Of a DNA stretch of 64,000 nucleotides, positions 17,115 through 26,581 are shown piece by piece. Within the stretch, counting starts at the first letter, position 1. Every line of letters begins with the position of its first letter. The notes below the pieces were generated by a model that saw only the letters and a program-made list of their open reading frames with translations, was not told the origin of the DNA and searched no databases. A program made the translations under genes and the position numbers. The stretch is from positions 1 through 64,000 of the forward strand of contig NZ_LXYE02000012.1 of assembly GCF_001659685.2 (NCBI RefSeq), written 5' to 3'. Source of the stretch: Labilibacter marinus. GTDB taxonomy: Bacteria; Bacteroidota; Bacteroidia; Bacteroidales; Marinilabiliaceae.

Positions 17115-17241
17115 CCACAAAAATATATATTATTATCAGGTATGTATTAAGATTGATGTTTTTTAAGACGAGGAGGCCCTACTTTTTATTTCGTCTAAAT
17201 AATGGATGGTATTTGTAAGTAGTTTTAATCAATGGATAAGG

Positions 17242-17931
17242 TTAAGTTCTCTCACTCAAATAGTCCAATAGTCCAAAAATAGCTTTTTTATTCTCTTCAA
17301 AAAATGATTTCTCATTGATGATTTCTTGTGCAGATTGGATTTTTGATTCTCCATCAACCAATTCATGACCACAGTTTTTTACCATGTCTTGGATAGTGGC
17401 TTCTGTTTGCTCTAAATGAAATTGTAATCCGATGGCTTTAGTTCCTATGCTAAATGCTTGACTAGTGACTTCATTTGTGGATGCTAGGTGTTGGGCTTGT
17501 GCAGGTAATTCAAAAGTATCTCCATGCCAATGGAAAACGGTAGGGGTGGAGCTTGTAAAGTGGATGGGGTTTTCCTCATTTAATAGTGTAACAGGAAACC
17601 AGCCAATTTCTTTTAAAGGTCCAGGGTAAACTTTAGCACCCATAGCGGCAGCCATAAATTGTGAACCCAAACAGATGCCCAATACAGCTTTATCCGCCTC
17701 AATGGCCAATTTTATAAATTGTAGCTCCTCTGCTAGCCAGCTATATTCATCCGTGTCATAAACACCCATGGGACCGCCCATCACAATCAGCATATCAATG
17801 CTATCGAGTTTAGGTAGAGCATCACTGTTAAATTGCCTGGTACAAGTTAGAGCGTGGTTATTGTTAATAACCCACTCTTCAATGTTTCCAAGCCCTTCAA
17901 AAGGCACATGTTGTATCCAATGTATGTTCAT
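17242..17931 (-). CDS. Type 1 glutamine amidotransferase (GMP-synthase-like)
   Basis: A 229-residue class I glutamine amidotransferase domain standing alone. The catalytic triad is visible: Cys87 in LGICLGSQ, and His172 and Glu174 in LQFHLEQTE (numbers from this ATG). The oxyanion loop VMGGPMGVYD is also present. Stand-alone members act on small molecules such as glutamyl adducts; the target is unknown. I start at ATG 17931 rather than the TTG at 17946. It follows argS on the same strand but is separated by a perfect inverted repeat. Confidence 0.85.
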   Translation of the reverse strand: MNIHWIQHVPFEGLGNIEEWVINNNHALTCTRQFNSDALPKLDSIDMLIVMGGPMGVYDTDEYSWLAEELQFIKLAIEADKAVLGICLGSQFMAAAMGAKVYPGPLKEIGWFPVTLLNEENPIHFTSSTPTVFHWHGDTFELPAQAQHLASTNEVTSQAFSIGTKAIGLQFHLEQTEATIQDMVKNCGHELVDGESKIQSAQEIINEKSFFEENKKAIFGLLDYLSERT

Positions 17932-17983
17932 TTGCGATAGTGTCAAGTGTCAAGACGAAAGCCAAACTAGAAAGATGAAAAGT

Positions 17984-18018
17984 ATCAAGATTTGAAGATT
18001 ACAGGTTCAAATCTTGAT
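17984..18018 (-). terminator. Perfect 13-bp inverted repeat between argS and the amidotransferase gene
   Basis: ATCAAGATTTGAA (17984-17996) and TTCAAATCTTGAT (18006-18018) with a 9-base loop. Read on the minus strand it follows the argS stop by 26 bases and is followed by a short, imperfect T-rich stretch. It is probably the argS terminator, though the T-run is weak. Confidence 0.5.
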
Positions 18019-18044
18019 ATATGATAATGTTCGTCTAACAAAAA

Positions 18045-19964
18045 CTACATTTTTTCTGGAACATCAACGCCTAGCAACCACATCGCGTTTTTGAGTGTTT
18101 TAGCTACTGTTTTGCACAGTACTAAACGCATCATACGTATGTTTTCGTCCTCTTCAAATAAAATAGGACAATCGTGATAAAACTGGTTGTATGCCTTCGC
18201 TAAATCAAAAGCAAAGTTCGCTATAACAGCAGGCGAAAGGGTTTTTCCAGCTTCGGCAACCACATTAGGGAAATTAGCAATGGTTCTAATCAAGTTGTTT
18301 TCCTTTTCGCCAATTTCAACGTTAGTTGGCGCCTTGTCCGAAATTTCAATTCCTTTTTCTGCTGCCTTTCGGAATATAGATTTAATACGAGCGTGCGTGT
18401 ATTGTATAAAAGGACCAGTGTTTCCATTAAAGTCAATAGACTCCTCAGGATTAAAGGTCATGTTTTTACGTGGGTCAACTTTAAGGATAAAATACTTTAA
18501 AGCGCCGTGAGCAATCATTTTAAATACTTCTTCAGCTTCTTCTTCGGTGTAACCATCAAGCTTTCCTAACTCTTTCGACATTTGGCGAGCGGTTTTTACC
18601 ATCTCGTCCACCAAGTCATCAGCATCAACTACAGTACCTTCTCTCGATTTCATTTTACCATGCGGAAGTTCAACCATTCCGTAAGAGAAATGCATCAAGT
18701 CTTTTCCCCATTTAAAACCAAGCTTATCTAGCAATAGAGCCAATACCTGAAAGTGATAATCTTGCTCATTACCTACAACATAAACCATTTTGTCAATGTC
18801 AAAATCGTCGTAGCGTAGTTTGGCAGTACCAATATCCTGAGTCATATAAACTGAAGTTCCGTCTTTACGCAATAACAGTTTTTCATCTAAACCTTTATCC
18901 GATAAATCACACCAAACGCTGCCATCTTCTCTGCGGTAAAAAGCACCTTTTTCAAGTCCTTGAAGAACCATGTCTTTACCTTCGGTGTAGGTTTCCGATT
19001 CGTAATAAATCTTGTCGAAATCAACCCCAAGCTTTTTATAGGTAACATCAAATCCAGCATAAACCCATTGGTTCATCATCTTCCAATCGGCGTAAACTTC
19101 TTTATCTTTAGCTTCCCATTTAAGCAGCATTTCGCGTGCTTCAATAATTAAAGGCGCATTGTTTTCGGCATATTTGCTTAATTCTTCGCAAGCCTTTAAT
19201 TGCTCAACTTCTGTCTCGTTTAAACCTTCTTTGGTTTTCTTTTTAGCTTTTAAAGCAGAAAAAGTAGCCTTGAAGTCTTCGCTATCTTTTATAGGAGTAT
19301 ACTCCGAAATTTTTTCTTCGATGATAGTGCTGATTTCTGCTTTGTACTTTTTATCGAACATCACATAAAAATCACCCACTAAGTGGTCGCCCTTTTTACC
19401 CGTAGATTCGGGCGTGCAGCCTTCACCCCATTTTTTCCATGCCAACATTGATTTACAGATATGAATACCTCTATCGTTTACAATGTTAGTTTTTACCACT
19501 CTGTTACCGTTTGCCTCTGCAATTCTAGAAACAGAATATCCCAACAGGTTGTTTCTGATGTGACCAAGGTGTAGTGGTTTGTTGGTATTTGGCGAAGAAT
19601 ATTCAATCATCACCAAGGGCGAATTTTCATCTGCAGTTACATAACCATGTTTGTCTTGAGCAACAATTTCGTTCACTAAGTTTAACCAATAATCGGCAGC
19701 CAACTCAATGTTCAAGAAGCCTTTAACTACGTTAAAATTGGAAACGGTTTCGTCGTTGTTTTTAATATACTCACCAATATCATTAGCAGTATCTTCAGGC
19801 GATTTTTTAGAAACTTTTAATAATGGAAAAACCACAATGGTGAAATCTCCCGTTAAATCTTTACGAGTGATTTGTACCTGTGCTTGTTTCTCATTTATTT
19901 CCTGTCCGTATAACTCTTTAACTGCGGCAATTAGTTTGCCTTTTAGCTGCATTTCAATATTCAT
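18045..19964 (-). CDS. argS: Arginyl-tRNA synthetase
   Basis: Class I aminoacyl-tRNA synthetase charging tRNA-Arg. The N-terminal additional domain (about 1-115) precedes EYSSPNTNKPLHLGHIRNN, which holds the HIGH motif. KMKSREG stands in for KMSKS, and the C-terminal DALR-type anticodon-binding domain ends in LGVDVPEKM. The length of 639 residues is longer than many ArgRS; the extra sequence is a charged, helical insert near residues 205-290. A TATCTTTG promoter box lies 39 bases upstream. Confidence 0.95.
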   Translation of the reverse strand: MNIEMQLKGKLIAAVKELYGQEINEKQAQVQITRKDLTGDFTIVVFPLLKVSKKSPEDTANDIGEYIKNNDETVSNFNVVKGFLNIELAADYWLNLVNEIVAQDKHGYVTADENSPLVMIEYSSPNTNKPLHLGHIRNNLLGYSVSRIAEANGNRVVKTNIVNDRGIHICKSMLAWKKWGEGCTPESTGKKGDHLVGDFYVMFDKKYKAEISTIIEEKISEYTPIKDSEDFKATFSALKAKKKTKEGLNETEVEQLKACEELSKYAENNAPLIIEAREMLLKWEAKDKEVYADWKMMNQWVYAGFDVTYKKLGVDFDKIYYESETYTEGKDMVLQGLEKGAFYRREDGSVWCDLSDKGLDEKLLLRKDGTSVYMTQDIGTAKLRYDDFDIDKMVYVVGNEQDYHFQVLALLLDKLGFKWGKDLMHFSYGMVELPHGKMKSREGTVVDADDLVDEMVKTARQMSKELGKLDGYTEEEAEEVFKMIAHGALKYFILKVDPRKNMTFNPEESIDFNGNTGPFIQYTHARIKSIFRKAAEKGIEISDKAPTNVEIGEKENNLIRTIANFPNVVAEAGKTLSPAVIANFAFDLAKAYNQFYHDCPILFEEDENIRMMRLVLCKTVAKTLKNAMWLLGVDVPEKM

Positions 19965-20002
19965 AGCTATGCTTTTCTGCGTATTTTATTTCAATGAAAG
20001 TG

Positions 20003-20010
20003 CAAAGATA
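20003..20010 (-). promoter_or_regulatory. -7 promoter box (TATCTTTG) of argS
   Basis: Minus-strand TATCTTTG, an exact TAnnTTTG match 39 bases upstream of the argS ATG. Confidence 0.6.
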
Positions 20011-20078
20011 AAAAAGTTATGCTTTTACACGATACTAATTCATCTGTACATCAGGGTAATTGTATTTAGCATTTTAAA

Positions 20079-20283
20079 ACCACCTCCCCACTCATTCTTC
20101 GCGGTACTCCTCCTTGAAAAGAAGGAGAGCTTGATTTGCATGATTTTTAATGATTTAAGATATGAGCTTGCTTGGATGCTGCACTGAATTTGAAGTTCTG
20201 TTAAACTCTTTTTGAATGCCTACTGTTGTCGGTCTATGAACTCCGCTGCACTTTCCCCTCCTGAATCTTAGGCGGGGTGGTAT
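20079..20283. repeat. Possible MITE-like or interspersed intergenic repeat
   Basis: The ends form an imperfect inverted pair: AACCACCTCCCC at 20079-20090 and GGCGGGGTGGTAT at 20271-20283. Inside is a hairpin, CTCCTT (20110-20115) with AAGGAG (20122-20127), and a second C-rich block CTTTCCCCTCCTGAATCTTAGG just before the right end. Composition differs sharply from the surrounding AT-rich DNA. No transposase. Copy number elsewhere is unknown. Confidence 0.4.
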
Positions 20284-20409
20284 ATTAAATACTTGTTTAA
20301 ATGCGATTGCCGTGATCTGTACCTATATAATTATGCTATACATGGTAGATGCAGGTATGAAAAAGGGGAGTGGTTGAAATGAAGAAAGGTTGAGAGCCTA
20401 TTATGTCTA

Positions 20410-21033
20410 TTAATTTGTCAACTCAAAGCTAATGTCGATAAGGTATTCGCTGCTTATGTTTTGTCCGTGGTATGTGGCAGGTATCCATTCCCAATTGTTG
20501 GGCATCGTTTTTGCCACACGCATGACTTCTTTATCTAGTAATGGATGAAGCTTTTCTTTGATATACAAACTCGTGATGTCTCCTTTTTTGTTGATGTTGA
20601 TGGCTAAAACAACCTTTCCTGTGATGTCTTTGTTTTTGGCTTCTGTTGGGTAATGTATTCGTCTTACCATAAACAAATATGGGATAATGGGACTCCCATG
20701 AAAGAGAATAGGCGTCTCTAAATATTCATCAGGTGTTTGTTTGTTAGAGATCTTTACCACCTTGTTGTTGGTGTAATCATATTCAAATTCGAATACGCCA
20801 TCCAGCGAAAAATAAGCCCACTTGCCATATTTTTCGTTGTTTTTAAAGGCGCCTCGTTCTATCACATAGTTCTTATATTTTTTAATATATCGACCGCTTT
20901 TAATGGAAGTGTCCGATTTAAGCACAAGGAATTCTTCGTAAAAAGCATTGTTCGATTTGCGAATGGTTTTTACTTGAGCAAATGTTGAGAAAGCAAATAC
21001 AAAAAGTAATATGACCGATAGCGTATATTTCAA
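20410..21033 (-). CDS. Exported protein with C-terminal TonB-like domain
   Basis: A 207-residue periplasmic protein. The signal peptide (1-20, ending FAQ) is followed by a MORN/YwqK-like region (about 45-95; KYGKWAYFSLDG). A TonB-C domain follows (about 125-205; YPTEAKNKDITGKVVLAINI, then LDKEVMRVAKTMPNNWEWIPA). Without a membrane anchor it is not a classical energy transducer; such proteins are abundant in Bacteroidota and their role is unclear. The start is TTG at 21033, needed for a complete signal peptide. It stands alone upstream of the argS region. Confidence 0.75.
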   Translation of the reverse strand: MKYTLSVILLFVFAFSTFAQVKTIRKSNNAFYEEFLVLKSDTSIKSGRYIKKYKNYVIERGAFKNNEKYGKWAYFSLDGVFEFEYDYTNNKVVKISNKQTPDEYLETPILFHGSPIIPYLFMVRRIHYPTEAKNKDITGKVVLAININKKGDITSLYIKEKLHPLLDKEVMRVAKTMPNNWEWIPATYHGQNISSEYLIDISFELTN

Positions 21034-21120
21034 AGTAGTAGCTTTTGTTTAAAGTAAAATTACGTAAATGAAAGGAAAGTTCAAAACCCCGTTAATCAAG
21101 GAGTTTTTTGAGAAAAGTAG

Positions 21121-21168
21121 GCTTAAAAAAAGCATGTTGGACTTATGAAAGTTCACCAACATGCTTTT
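21121..21168 (-). terminator. Rho-independent terminator of the DPP IV gene
   Basis: AAAAGCATGTTGG (21128-21140) pairs perfectly with CCAACATGCTTTT (21156-21168). On the minus strand the stem runs into a T-rich tract, just after the stop at 21177. Confidence 0.8.
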
Positions 21169-21176
21169 GAATGATG

Positions 21177-23366
21177 TTATAAATTCTTCTTCAAATAATT
21201 ACTCATCATGGTGTATAGGTGCATTCTGGTGTTTCCTCCAAAAATGCTGTGGTTGCGGTTAGGATATACAAACATATCAAACTGTTTGTTGGCCTGAACC
21301 AATTGTTCTACATACTCTAAGGTGTTTTGGTAATGCACATTGTCGTCGGCCGTACCATGAATTAAAAACAATCTGCCACTTAAATCTTCTGCCATATTAA
21401 TAGGTGAATTGTCGTCGTACCCTTTGGCGTTTTCTTGTGGTTTACGCATATATCTTTCGGTATATACAGAATCGTAATAACGCCAGTTGGTAACAGGAGC
21501 CACTGCAATACCTACTTTAAAAATACCATCCCCTTTACTTAAGCAGCTCGAACTCATGAATCCTCCAAAGCTCCATCCCCAAATTCCAATTCTATCAGCA
21601 TCGCAATAAGTTAGTGAGCCAAGGTATTTAGCGGCTTCAATTTGGTCATCTGATTCTAATTTGCCCAATTGCATGTAGGTGCATTTTCTAAACTCCTCTC
21701 CACGCGCACCGGTTCCCCTAGGGTCAACGCAGGCCACTAGATATCCTTCGGTAGCTAAATATTGTTCCCAGCCAATACCCCATTTATCCAGCACCTGTTG
21801 CGAATTAGGACCGCTATATTGCGTCATCAAAACAGGATACTTTTTGTTGGGATCAAAATTTAAAGGTTTAACCATCCAACCGTTTAATTCAATGCCTTCC
21901 GAAGTTTTAAAGGAGAAAAACTCTTTTGGAGAAATCAGATACTCATCCATCATTTTATTAAAAGATTTGTTGTCTTCTAATGTTCTGATTAGTTTTCCGC
22001 TTTGGCTATGTAAAGTAACTTTAGTGGGTGTAGTAGTACTAGAATAATAATTTGTAAAATACTTAAAGTTGCTACTGAAAGTGGCATTGTTGGTTCCTGC
22101 TTCTGTACTTAAAGTATATTTCTTTTTAGCATCAATGCTGACGGCGTATATCTCTCTTTGTGTAGGTGATTTTTCTGCAGCCTGATAATAAATCAGCTTC
22201 TTTTTGGCATCGTAACCATAATAATGCATTACGTCCCAATCCCCTTTAGTAATTTGGCGAACTTTCATGCCTGCCATGGTATAAAGGTGAATGTGGTTGT
22301 ATCCATCTAGCTCACCTACATAAATAAAATGCTTGCCGTCGTTTAAAAAGGTAAGGTTGTCTAATACTTCCTCCGATACAAAAAACTTGTTTCTGTCTGT
22401 GAAAATATTTTTAGTCAGGCTACTGGCAGTATTGGCAATTAATAAATCAAACTGGTTTTGGTGACGATTCATTTTAAAGATACCTAATTGTCCAGCTTCA
22501 TGTGTCCACTTAATTCTTGGAATATAATATTCTTTACTATCCTCAATTTTCATGGTTTTTGTAGTTCTGTTTTTTACATGAAAAACATTTACGCTAACCT
22601 TAGAATTTGTTTCGCCTGCTTTAGGATATTTAAACTTATATTCTCCAGGGTATAATGCATTTTCGTCGTAGTTTGGGTGGCTACCTTGATACATCGGAAA
22701 GGAGAATTCTCTCACTTCTGATTCGTCAAAACGAACGTAGGCTAACTCCAAGCTGTTGGGCGACCATTCAAATGCCTTGTTGTAGCTGAACTCCTCTTCG
22801 TAAACCCAGTCTGGAATACCGTTAATTATTTTATTAAACTCTCCATCTTTGGTTATTTGTACTTCAATACCAAATTTTAGTTTGCTAATGTACATATCGT
22901 TATCTCGCACAAAAGCAACCATTTCGCCGTTAGGAGAGAAAGTGGCTACTTGCTCACGTCCTTTTTCGGAGAGTGGTTTAATTTCTTTTTGCTTAATATC
23001 ATACACATAATAATCAGCCTTAAATGAACGACGATATACGGCTTTTTTATTGGTGTAAATCAATACTTTGGTTTCGGTATTATTTAGTTCGTAGCCTTGA
23101 ATATGGCTTACGGGGCAGTCTTCGATGTTAGCCAAGTCAAGAATTACACCGACTTGTTTACCCGTTGCATAGGCATATTTTACCACTTGGGTAGCTTTGT
23201 TTTCAAGGGTAGTGTAATGCATTCCATCTTTCATCGACTCTAAACCATGAACAGATTTAGGATAAAAAGAGTAGTTCTTATTTAAGTCCTCCAGTGTAAC
23301 TGTTTTCTTTTGGGCTAAAATGGTCAATGGTAATAGCAGACCAATTATTAAAAATATTCTATTCAT
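21177..23366 (-). CDS. Dipeptidyl peptidase IV (S9B serine peptidase)
   Basis: Exported serine peptidase releasing Xaa-Pro dipeptides. It has a signal peptide (MNRIFLIIGLLLPLTILAQ) and an N-terminal beta-propeller. The substrate-anchoring double-Glu loop WVYEEEF is present, as is an alpha/beta-hydrolase domain with catalytic Ser in WGWSFGGFMSS, Asp in HGTADDNVH and His in PNRNHSIFGGN. About 729 residues from this start. An in-frame ATG at 23390 would add eight residues before the signal peptide and leave almost no leader from the promoter at 23406-23413, so 23366 is preferred. Confidence 0.92.
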   Translation of the reverse strand: MNRIFLIIGLLLPLTILAQKKTVTLEDLNKNYSFYPKSVHGLESMKDGMHYTTLENKATQVVKYAYATGKQVGVILDLANIEDCPVSHIQGYELNNTETKVLIYTNKKAVYRRSFKADYYVYDIKQKEIKPLSEKGREQVATFSPNGEMVAFVRDNDMYISKLKFGIEVQITKDGEFNKIINGIPDWVYEEEFSYNKAFEWSPNSLELAYVRFDESEVREFSFPMYQGSHPNYDENALYPGEYKFKYPKAGETNSKVSVNVFHVKNRTTKTMKIEDSKEYYIPRIKWTHEAGQLGIFKMNRHQNQFDLLIANTASSLTKNIFTDRNKFFVSEEVLDNLTFLNDGKHFIYVGELDGYNHIHLYTMAGMKVRQITKGDWDVMHYYGYDAKKKLIYYQAAEKSPTQREIYAVSIDAKKKYTLSTEAGTNNATFSSNFKYFTNYYSSTTTPTKVTLHSQSGKLIRTLEDNKSFNKMMDEYLISPKEFFSFKTSEGIELNGWMVKPLNFDPNKKYPVLMTQYSGPNSQQVLDKWGIGWEQYLATEGYLVACVDPRGTGARGEEFRKCTYMQLGKLESDDQIEAAKYLGSLTYCDADRIGIWGWSFGGFMSSSCLSKGDGIFKVGIAVAPVTNWRYYDSVYTERYMRKPQENAKGYDDNSPINMAEDLSGRLFLIHGTADDNVHYQNTLEYVEQLVQANKQFDMFVYPNRNHSIFGGNTRMHLYTMMSNYLKKNL

Positions 23367-23405
23367 TATGATGTTTTGTTGATTATACATTGCTTCTTAA
23401 GCTAG

Positions 23406-23413
23406 CAAAACTA
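23406..23413 (-). promoter_or_regulatory. -7 promoter box (TAGTTTTG) of the DPP IV gene
   Basis: Minus-strand TAGTTTTG matches TAnnTTTG and lies about 40 bases before the preferred ATG at 23366. Confidence 0.5.
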
Positions 23414-23646
23414 ACAAAAACGAGACCCTTTTCAAATTACTCGACTATAGCTATTGGATATTCGATGATATTGATTAGTATTGATAATGTAAAATAAGTG
23501 TGTGAAAATATAAACTTAAATTATTAAGTGTTTTAATGCATATTGGCATGTTATTTGTTTGTTTGATTGCGTGTTAAGTGCATTCTTAAATTGTCGACTA
23601 AAGGTCTGTTTGTATTTAAATTAACTAACTCTAAATTATCATAAAA

Positions 23647-24369
23647 ATGAAATCCAATCTAATTCTATTCTTATTGGCGTGCGTATGTTTGGCGTCGTGT
23701 GTATCTTCTCGTTCGGGAGTAATCAGTTCTAACTCTTCAAGTAAGCCAGTTGTTTATAAAGATGTAGCTTATGGTGTGGCTCAGGTGGATAAGTATTTTT
23801 GTTTTGGCGGACATAAGCAAGATGCTTCTGTGTTAGAGGCGAAACGTGAAATGATTAAGAATAGACCTCTAAATAAAAATGAAGAATACCAGAATTATAC
23901 GATAGACTTTAAAAGGACCTATTGGCCTTTGGTTTATAGTCAGGTTAAAGTTACGGTAACAGCTGATGTTGTCGATTTTTCTGGAAATAGTTCTCAAGAC
24001 CTTTATTCGGATGTTTATCAGGCTAAACTGATTGGAACGACTAGTAAAAGTGGCTTGTTTGCAGTTGGCGATTCTGTGATGAACTCCCGATTAAAGGTTG
24101 GTACTATTTTATCGTTGGAAGGTAATGGCAAGATCAGGGTGTTGTATAGGAGTGAAAAAGATGTAATACTAACAAAACGAGTATCCGAAGATAATTTATT
24201 TGTTATGAATAAAAAGTACAAAGAATTGGAAACAGGAGCGTATTATGCAATTGATGATCCAACTAAAGACATTGAAATAAGCAAGGTGACAAAAGTTTTG
24301 GCTATAGGACTAAATGAATTATTATTAGATGATTTAAAGACTGGGCGGAAAGTAAAAACAAAGTATTAA
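23647..24369 (+). CDS. Hypothetical lipoprotein
   Basis: A 240-residue protein with a lipoprotein signal (lipobox LASC, Cys18) followed by a Ser-rich stretch, so it is probably anchored in the outer or inner membrane. The middle has alternating beta-type segments (YTIDFKRTYWPLVYSQVKV). I do not recognise a family. It lies between the divergent DPP IV gene and thrS and has its own terminator. Confidence 0.7.
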   Translation: MKSNLILFLLACVCLASCVSSRSGVISSNSSSKPVVYKDVAYGVAQVDKYFCFGGHKQDASVLEAKREMIKNRPLNKNEEYQNYTIDFKRTYWPLVYSQVKVTVTADVVDFSGNSSQDLYSDVYQAKLIGTTSKSGLFAVGDSVMNSRLKVGTILSLEGNGKIRVLYRSEKDVILTKRVSEDNLFVMNKKYKELETGAYYAIDDPTKDIEISKVTKVLAIGLNELLLDDLKTGRKVKTKY

Positions 24370-24394
24370 GTTATTATATAGAGTTTATAAATGA

Positions 24395-24436
24395 GGTAGT
24401 ATTCTCAATTAAAATGTTGAGAGTACTGCCTTTTTT
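24395..24436 (+). terminator. Rho-independent terminator after the lipoprotein gene
   Basis: GGTAGTATTCTCAA (24395-24408) pairs with TTGAGAGTACTGCC (24417-24430), including two G-U pairs, and runs into six Ts. Confidence 0.8.
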
Positions 24437-24500
24437 ATGTTTATTATTTAATCAAGCTTAAAATTTAACAATGGAATTAATTGAGCTAACAAATATTAGT

Positions 24501-24508
24501 TATCTTTG
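24501..24508 (+). promoter_or_regulatory. -7 promoter box (TATCTTTG) of the thrS-infC-rpmI-rplT cluster
   Basis: TATCTTTG matches TAnnTTTG; a TTG at 24481-24483, 17 bases upstream, is a fair -33 element. The resulting leader to thrS is about 80 bases. Confidence 0.65.
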
Positions 24509-24593
24509 CGCCACTTTTTAATAATACATTTTAAACAGTTGTATAAGTTTGGGTGTTCGTATAATCTAAAACTTTGCAAATAAAATAACAGTC

Positions 24594-26546
24594 ATGGTTA
24601 AAATAACCTTACCAGATAATAGTGTAAGAGAGTATGAAGCTGGAGTAACTGGCTTAGAGATTGCCAAGAGTATTAGTCCTCGATTGGCTAAAGAGGTTTT
24701 ATCAATTTCAGTAAATGATGAAACGTGGGATCTTACACGTCCAATTAATTCAGATGCATCCATTAAGTTATATAAGTGGGAGAATGAAGAAGGGAAGCAT
24801 GCATTTTGGCATTCTTCGGCTCACTTAATGGCGGAAGCTTTGGAAGCTTTGTATCCAGGAATGAAGTTTGGTATTGGACCCTCTATCGAAAATGGATTTT
24901 ACTACGATGTAGATCCAGGTGAGGAAGCAGTATTGCGTGATTCTGATATGCCTAAGATTGAGGCTAAGATGAAGGAGTTGGCTCGTCTGAAAAATTCGTA
25001 CCAACGTACTGAAGTAAGCAAAGCTGAAGCTTTATCATATTTTACAGAAAAGAATGATGAGTACAAACTTGAGTTGATTAACGAACTTGAAGATGGTACT
25101 ATCACATTTTATAAACAAGGAGAGTTTACTGATTTATGTCGTGGACCTCACTTGCCATCAACAGGAGTCATTAAAGCCATTAAGGTGTTGAGTATTGCTG
25201 GAGCGTATTGGCGAGGAGACGAAACGCGTAGACAGTTAACTAGAGTATATGCCATTACTTTTCCAAAGCAAAAAATGTTGGAACAGTACATGGTTAAATT
25301 AGAAGAAGCTCAAAAGCGTGATCACCGTAAAATCGGTAAAGAGTTAGAGTTATTTGCTTTTTCTCAAAGTGTAGGACAGGGTTTGCCTTTATGGTTGCCA
25401 AAGGGTGCTATGCTAAGAGAGCGTTTAGAGAACTTCTTGAAAAAAGTTCAAAGACAGCATGGTTATCAACAGGTGATTACACCGCATATTGGTAATAAGG
25501 AGTTGTATGTTACTTCAGGTCACTATGCAAAGTACGGTAAAGATTCTTTTCAGCCAATTAATACACCAGCTGAAGGAGAAGAATTTTTATTAAAACCAAT
25601 GAATTGTCCTCACCATTGTGAGATTTTTAAGGTGAAGCCTGTATCTTATAAAGATCTGCCAATTCGTATGGCTGAGTTTGGTACAGTATATCGTTACGAG
25701 CAAAGTGGTGAGTTGCATGGTTTAACTAGGGTTCGTGGTTTTACGCAGGATGATGCACACATTTTCTGTACGCCCGATCAGTTAAAAGATGAGTTTAAAA
25801 AAGTAATCGATATTATCTTATATATTTTTAAGGCGCTTGATTTTAAAGATTTTATTACACAAGTTTCTTTAAGAGATAAAGAAAATACCGAAAAATATAT
25901 TGGTAGCGAAGAAAATTGGGAGAAAGCCGAGTCTGCTATTATAGAAGCGTGTGAAGAGCGTGGTATGGAAACCATCGTGGAATATGGAGAGGCTGCTTTC
26001 TATGGTCCAAAGCTTGACTTTATGGTACGTGATGCCATTGGTCGTAGATGGCAGTTGGGTACTATTCAGGTAGATTATAATTTACCAGACCGTTTCGATT
26101 TGGAATATATGGGTAGCGATGGTGTTAAACATCGTCCTGTTATGATTCACCGTGCACCATTCGGAAGTATGGAGCGTTTTGTAGCCGTTTTAATTGAGCA
26201 TACTGCAGGAAAGTTCCCGTTGTGGTTAACTCCTGAGCAAGTGGTTGTTCTACCAATTAGCGAAAAATATAACGATTACGCAGAAAAAGTTTCAAATGTC
26301 CTGAATAATTCCGATATTCGCAGCGTTTTAGACGATCGTAATGAGAAAATCGGACGTAAAATTCGAGATAACGAGCTGAAACGCATACCTTTCCTACTTA
26401 TTGTAGGAGAAAAGGAAGCAGAGACAAATACCGTTTCTGTGCGTAAACAAGGAGATGGTGATAAAGGTACTATGGCCATTGAAGAGTTTGCCAGTTTTAT
26501 CAATAAGGAAGTGGAAGAATTACTTTCGTCGATTGAATCTAAATAA
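24594..26546 (+). CDS. thrS: Threonyl-tRNA synthetase
   Basis: Class II synthetase of 650 residues charging tRNA-Thr. The order is an N-terminal TGS domain (about 1-60), a second additional/editing domain with [11 protein letters not shown] and later zinc-type residues, a catalytic core containing [10 protein letters not shown] (zinc Cys) and the class II motif 2 [18 protein letters not shown], motif 3 with [11 protein letters not shown], and a C-terminal anticodon-binding domain. It heads the translation cluster thrS-infC-rpmI-rplT, an order widely conserved in bacteria. Confidence 0.96.
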   Translation: MVKITLPDNSVREYEAGVTGLEIAKSISPRLAKEVLSISVNDETWDLTRPINSDASIKLYKWENEEGKHAFWHSSAHLMAEALEALYPGMKFGIGPSIENGFYYDVDPGEEAVLRDSDMPKIEAKMKELARLKNSYQRTEVSKAEALSYFTEKNDEYKLELINELEDGTITFYKQGEFTDLCRGPHLPSTGVIKAIKVLSIAGAYWRGDETRRQLTRVYAITFPKQKMLEQYMVKLEEAQKRDHRKIGKELELFAFSQSVGQGLPLWLPKGAMLRERLENFLKKVQRQHGYQQVITPHIGNKELYVTSGHYAKYGKDSFQPINTPAEGEEFLLKPMNCPHHCEIFKVKPVSYKDLPIRMAEFGTVYRYEQSGELHGLTRVRGFTQDDAHIFCTPDQLKDEFKKVIDIILYIFKALDFKDFITQVSLRDKENTEKYIGSEENWEKAESAIIEACEERGMETIVEYGEAAFYGPKLDFMVRDAIGRRWQLGTIQVDYNLPDRFDLEYMGSDGVKHRPVMIHRAPFGSMERFVAVLIEHTAGKFPLWLTPEQVVVLPISEKYNDYAEKVSNVLNNSDIRSVLDDRNEKIGRKIRDNELKRIPFLLIVGEKEAETNTVSVRKQGDGDKGTMAIEEFASFINKEVEELLSSIESK

Positions 26547-26567
26547 TAGAGTATTAATAATAATTAA

Positions 26568-26573
26568 GGGAGG
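26568..26573 (+). promoter_or_regulatory. Shine-Dalgarno sequence of infC
   Basis: GGGAGG (within AAGGGAGG) ends eight bases before the proposed ATA start at 26582. That is ideal spacing, and it stands out because other leaders in this window lack such a match. Confidence 0.65.
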
Positions 26574-26581
26574 ATCTTAAA

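Larger units (their letters stand above)
19965..20409. other. 445-base intergenic region upstream of argS
   Basis: No convincing gene. The left end carries the argS promoter (20003-20010). The middle (about 20079-20283) looks like a C/G-rich interspersed repeat element (separate entry). The right end (20340-20409) holds an AAGGGGAGTGGTTG-like segment related to the outer arm of that element. Confidence 0.6.

Noticed and set aside
19708-20187. Plus-strand open frame of 159 codons over the argS 5' end and upstream region
   Set aside because: It is antisense to the conserved ArgRS N-terminus and runs into the repeat-like element; no start signal or family resemblance.
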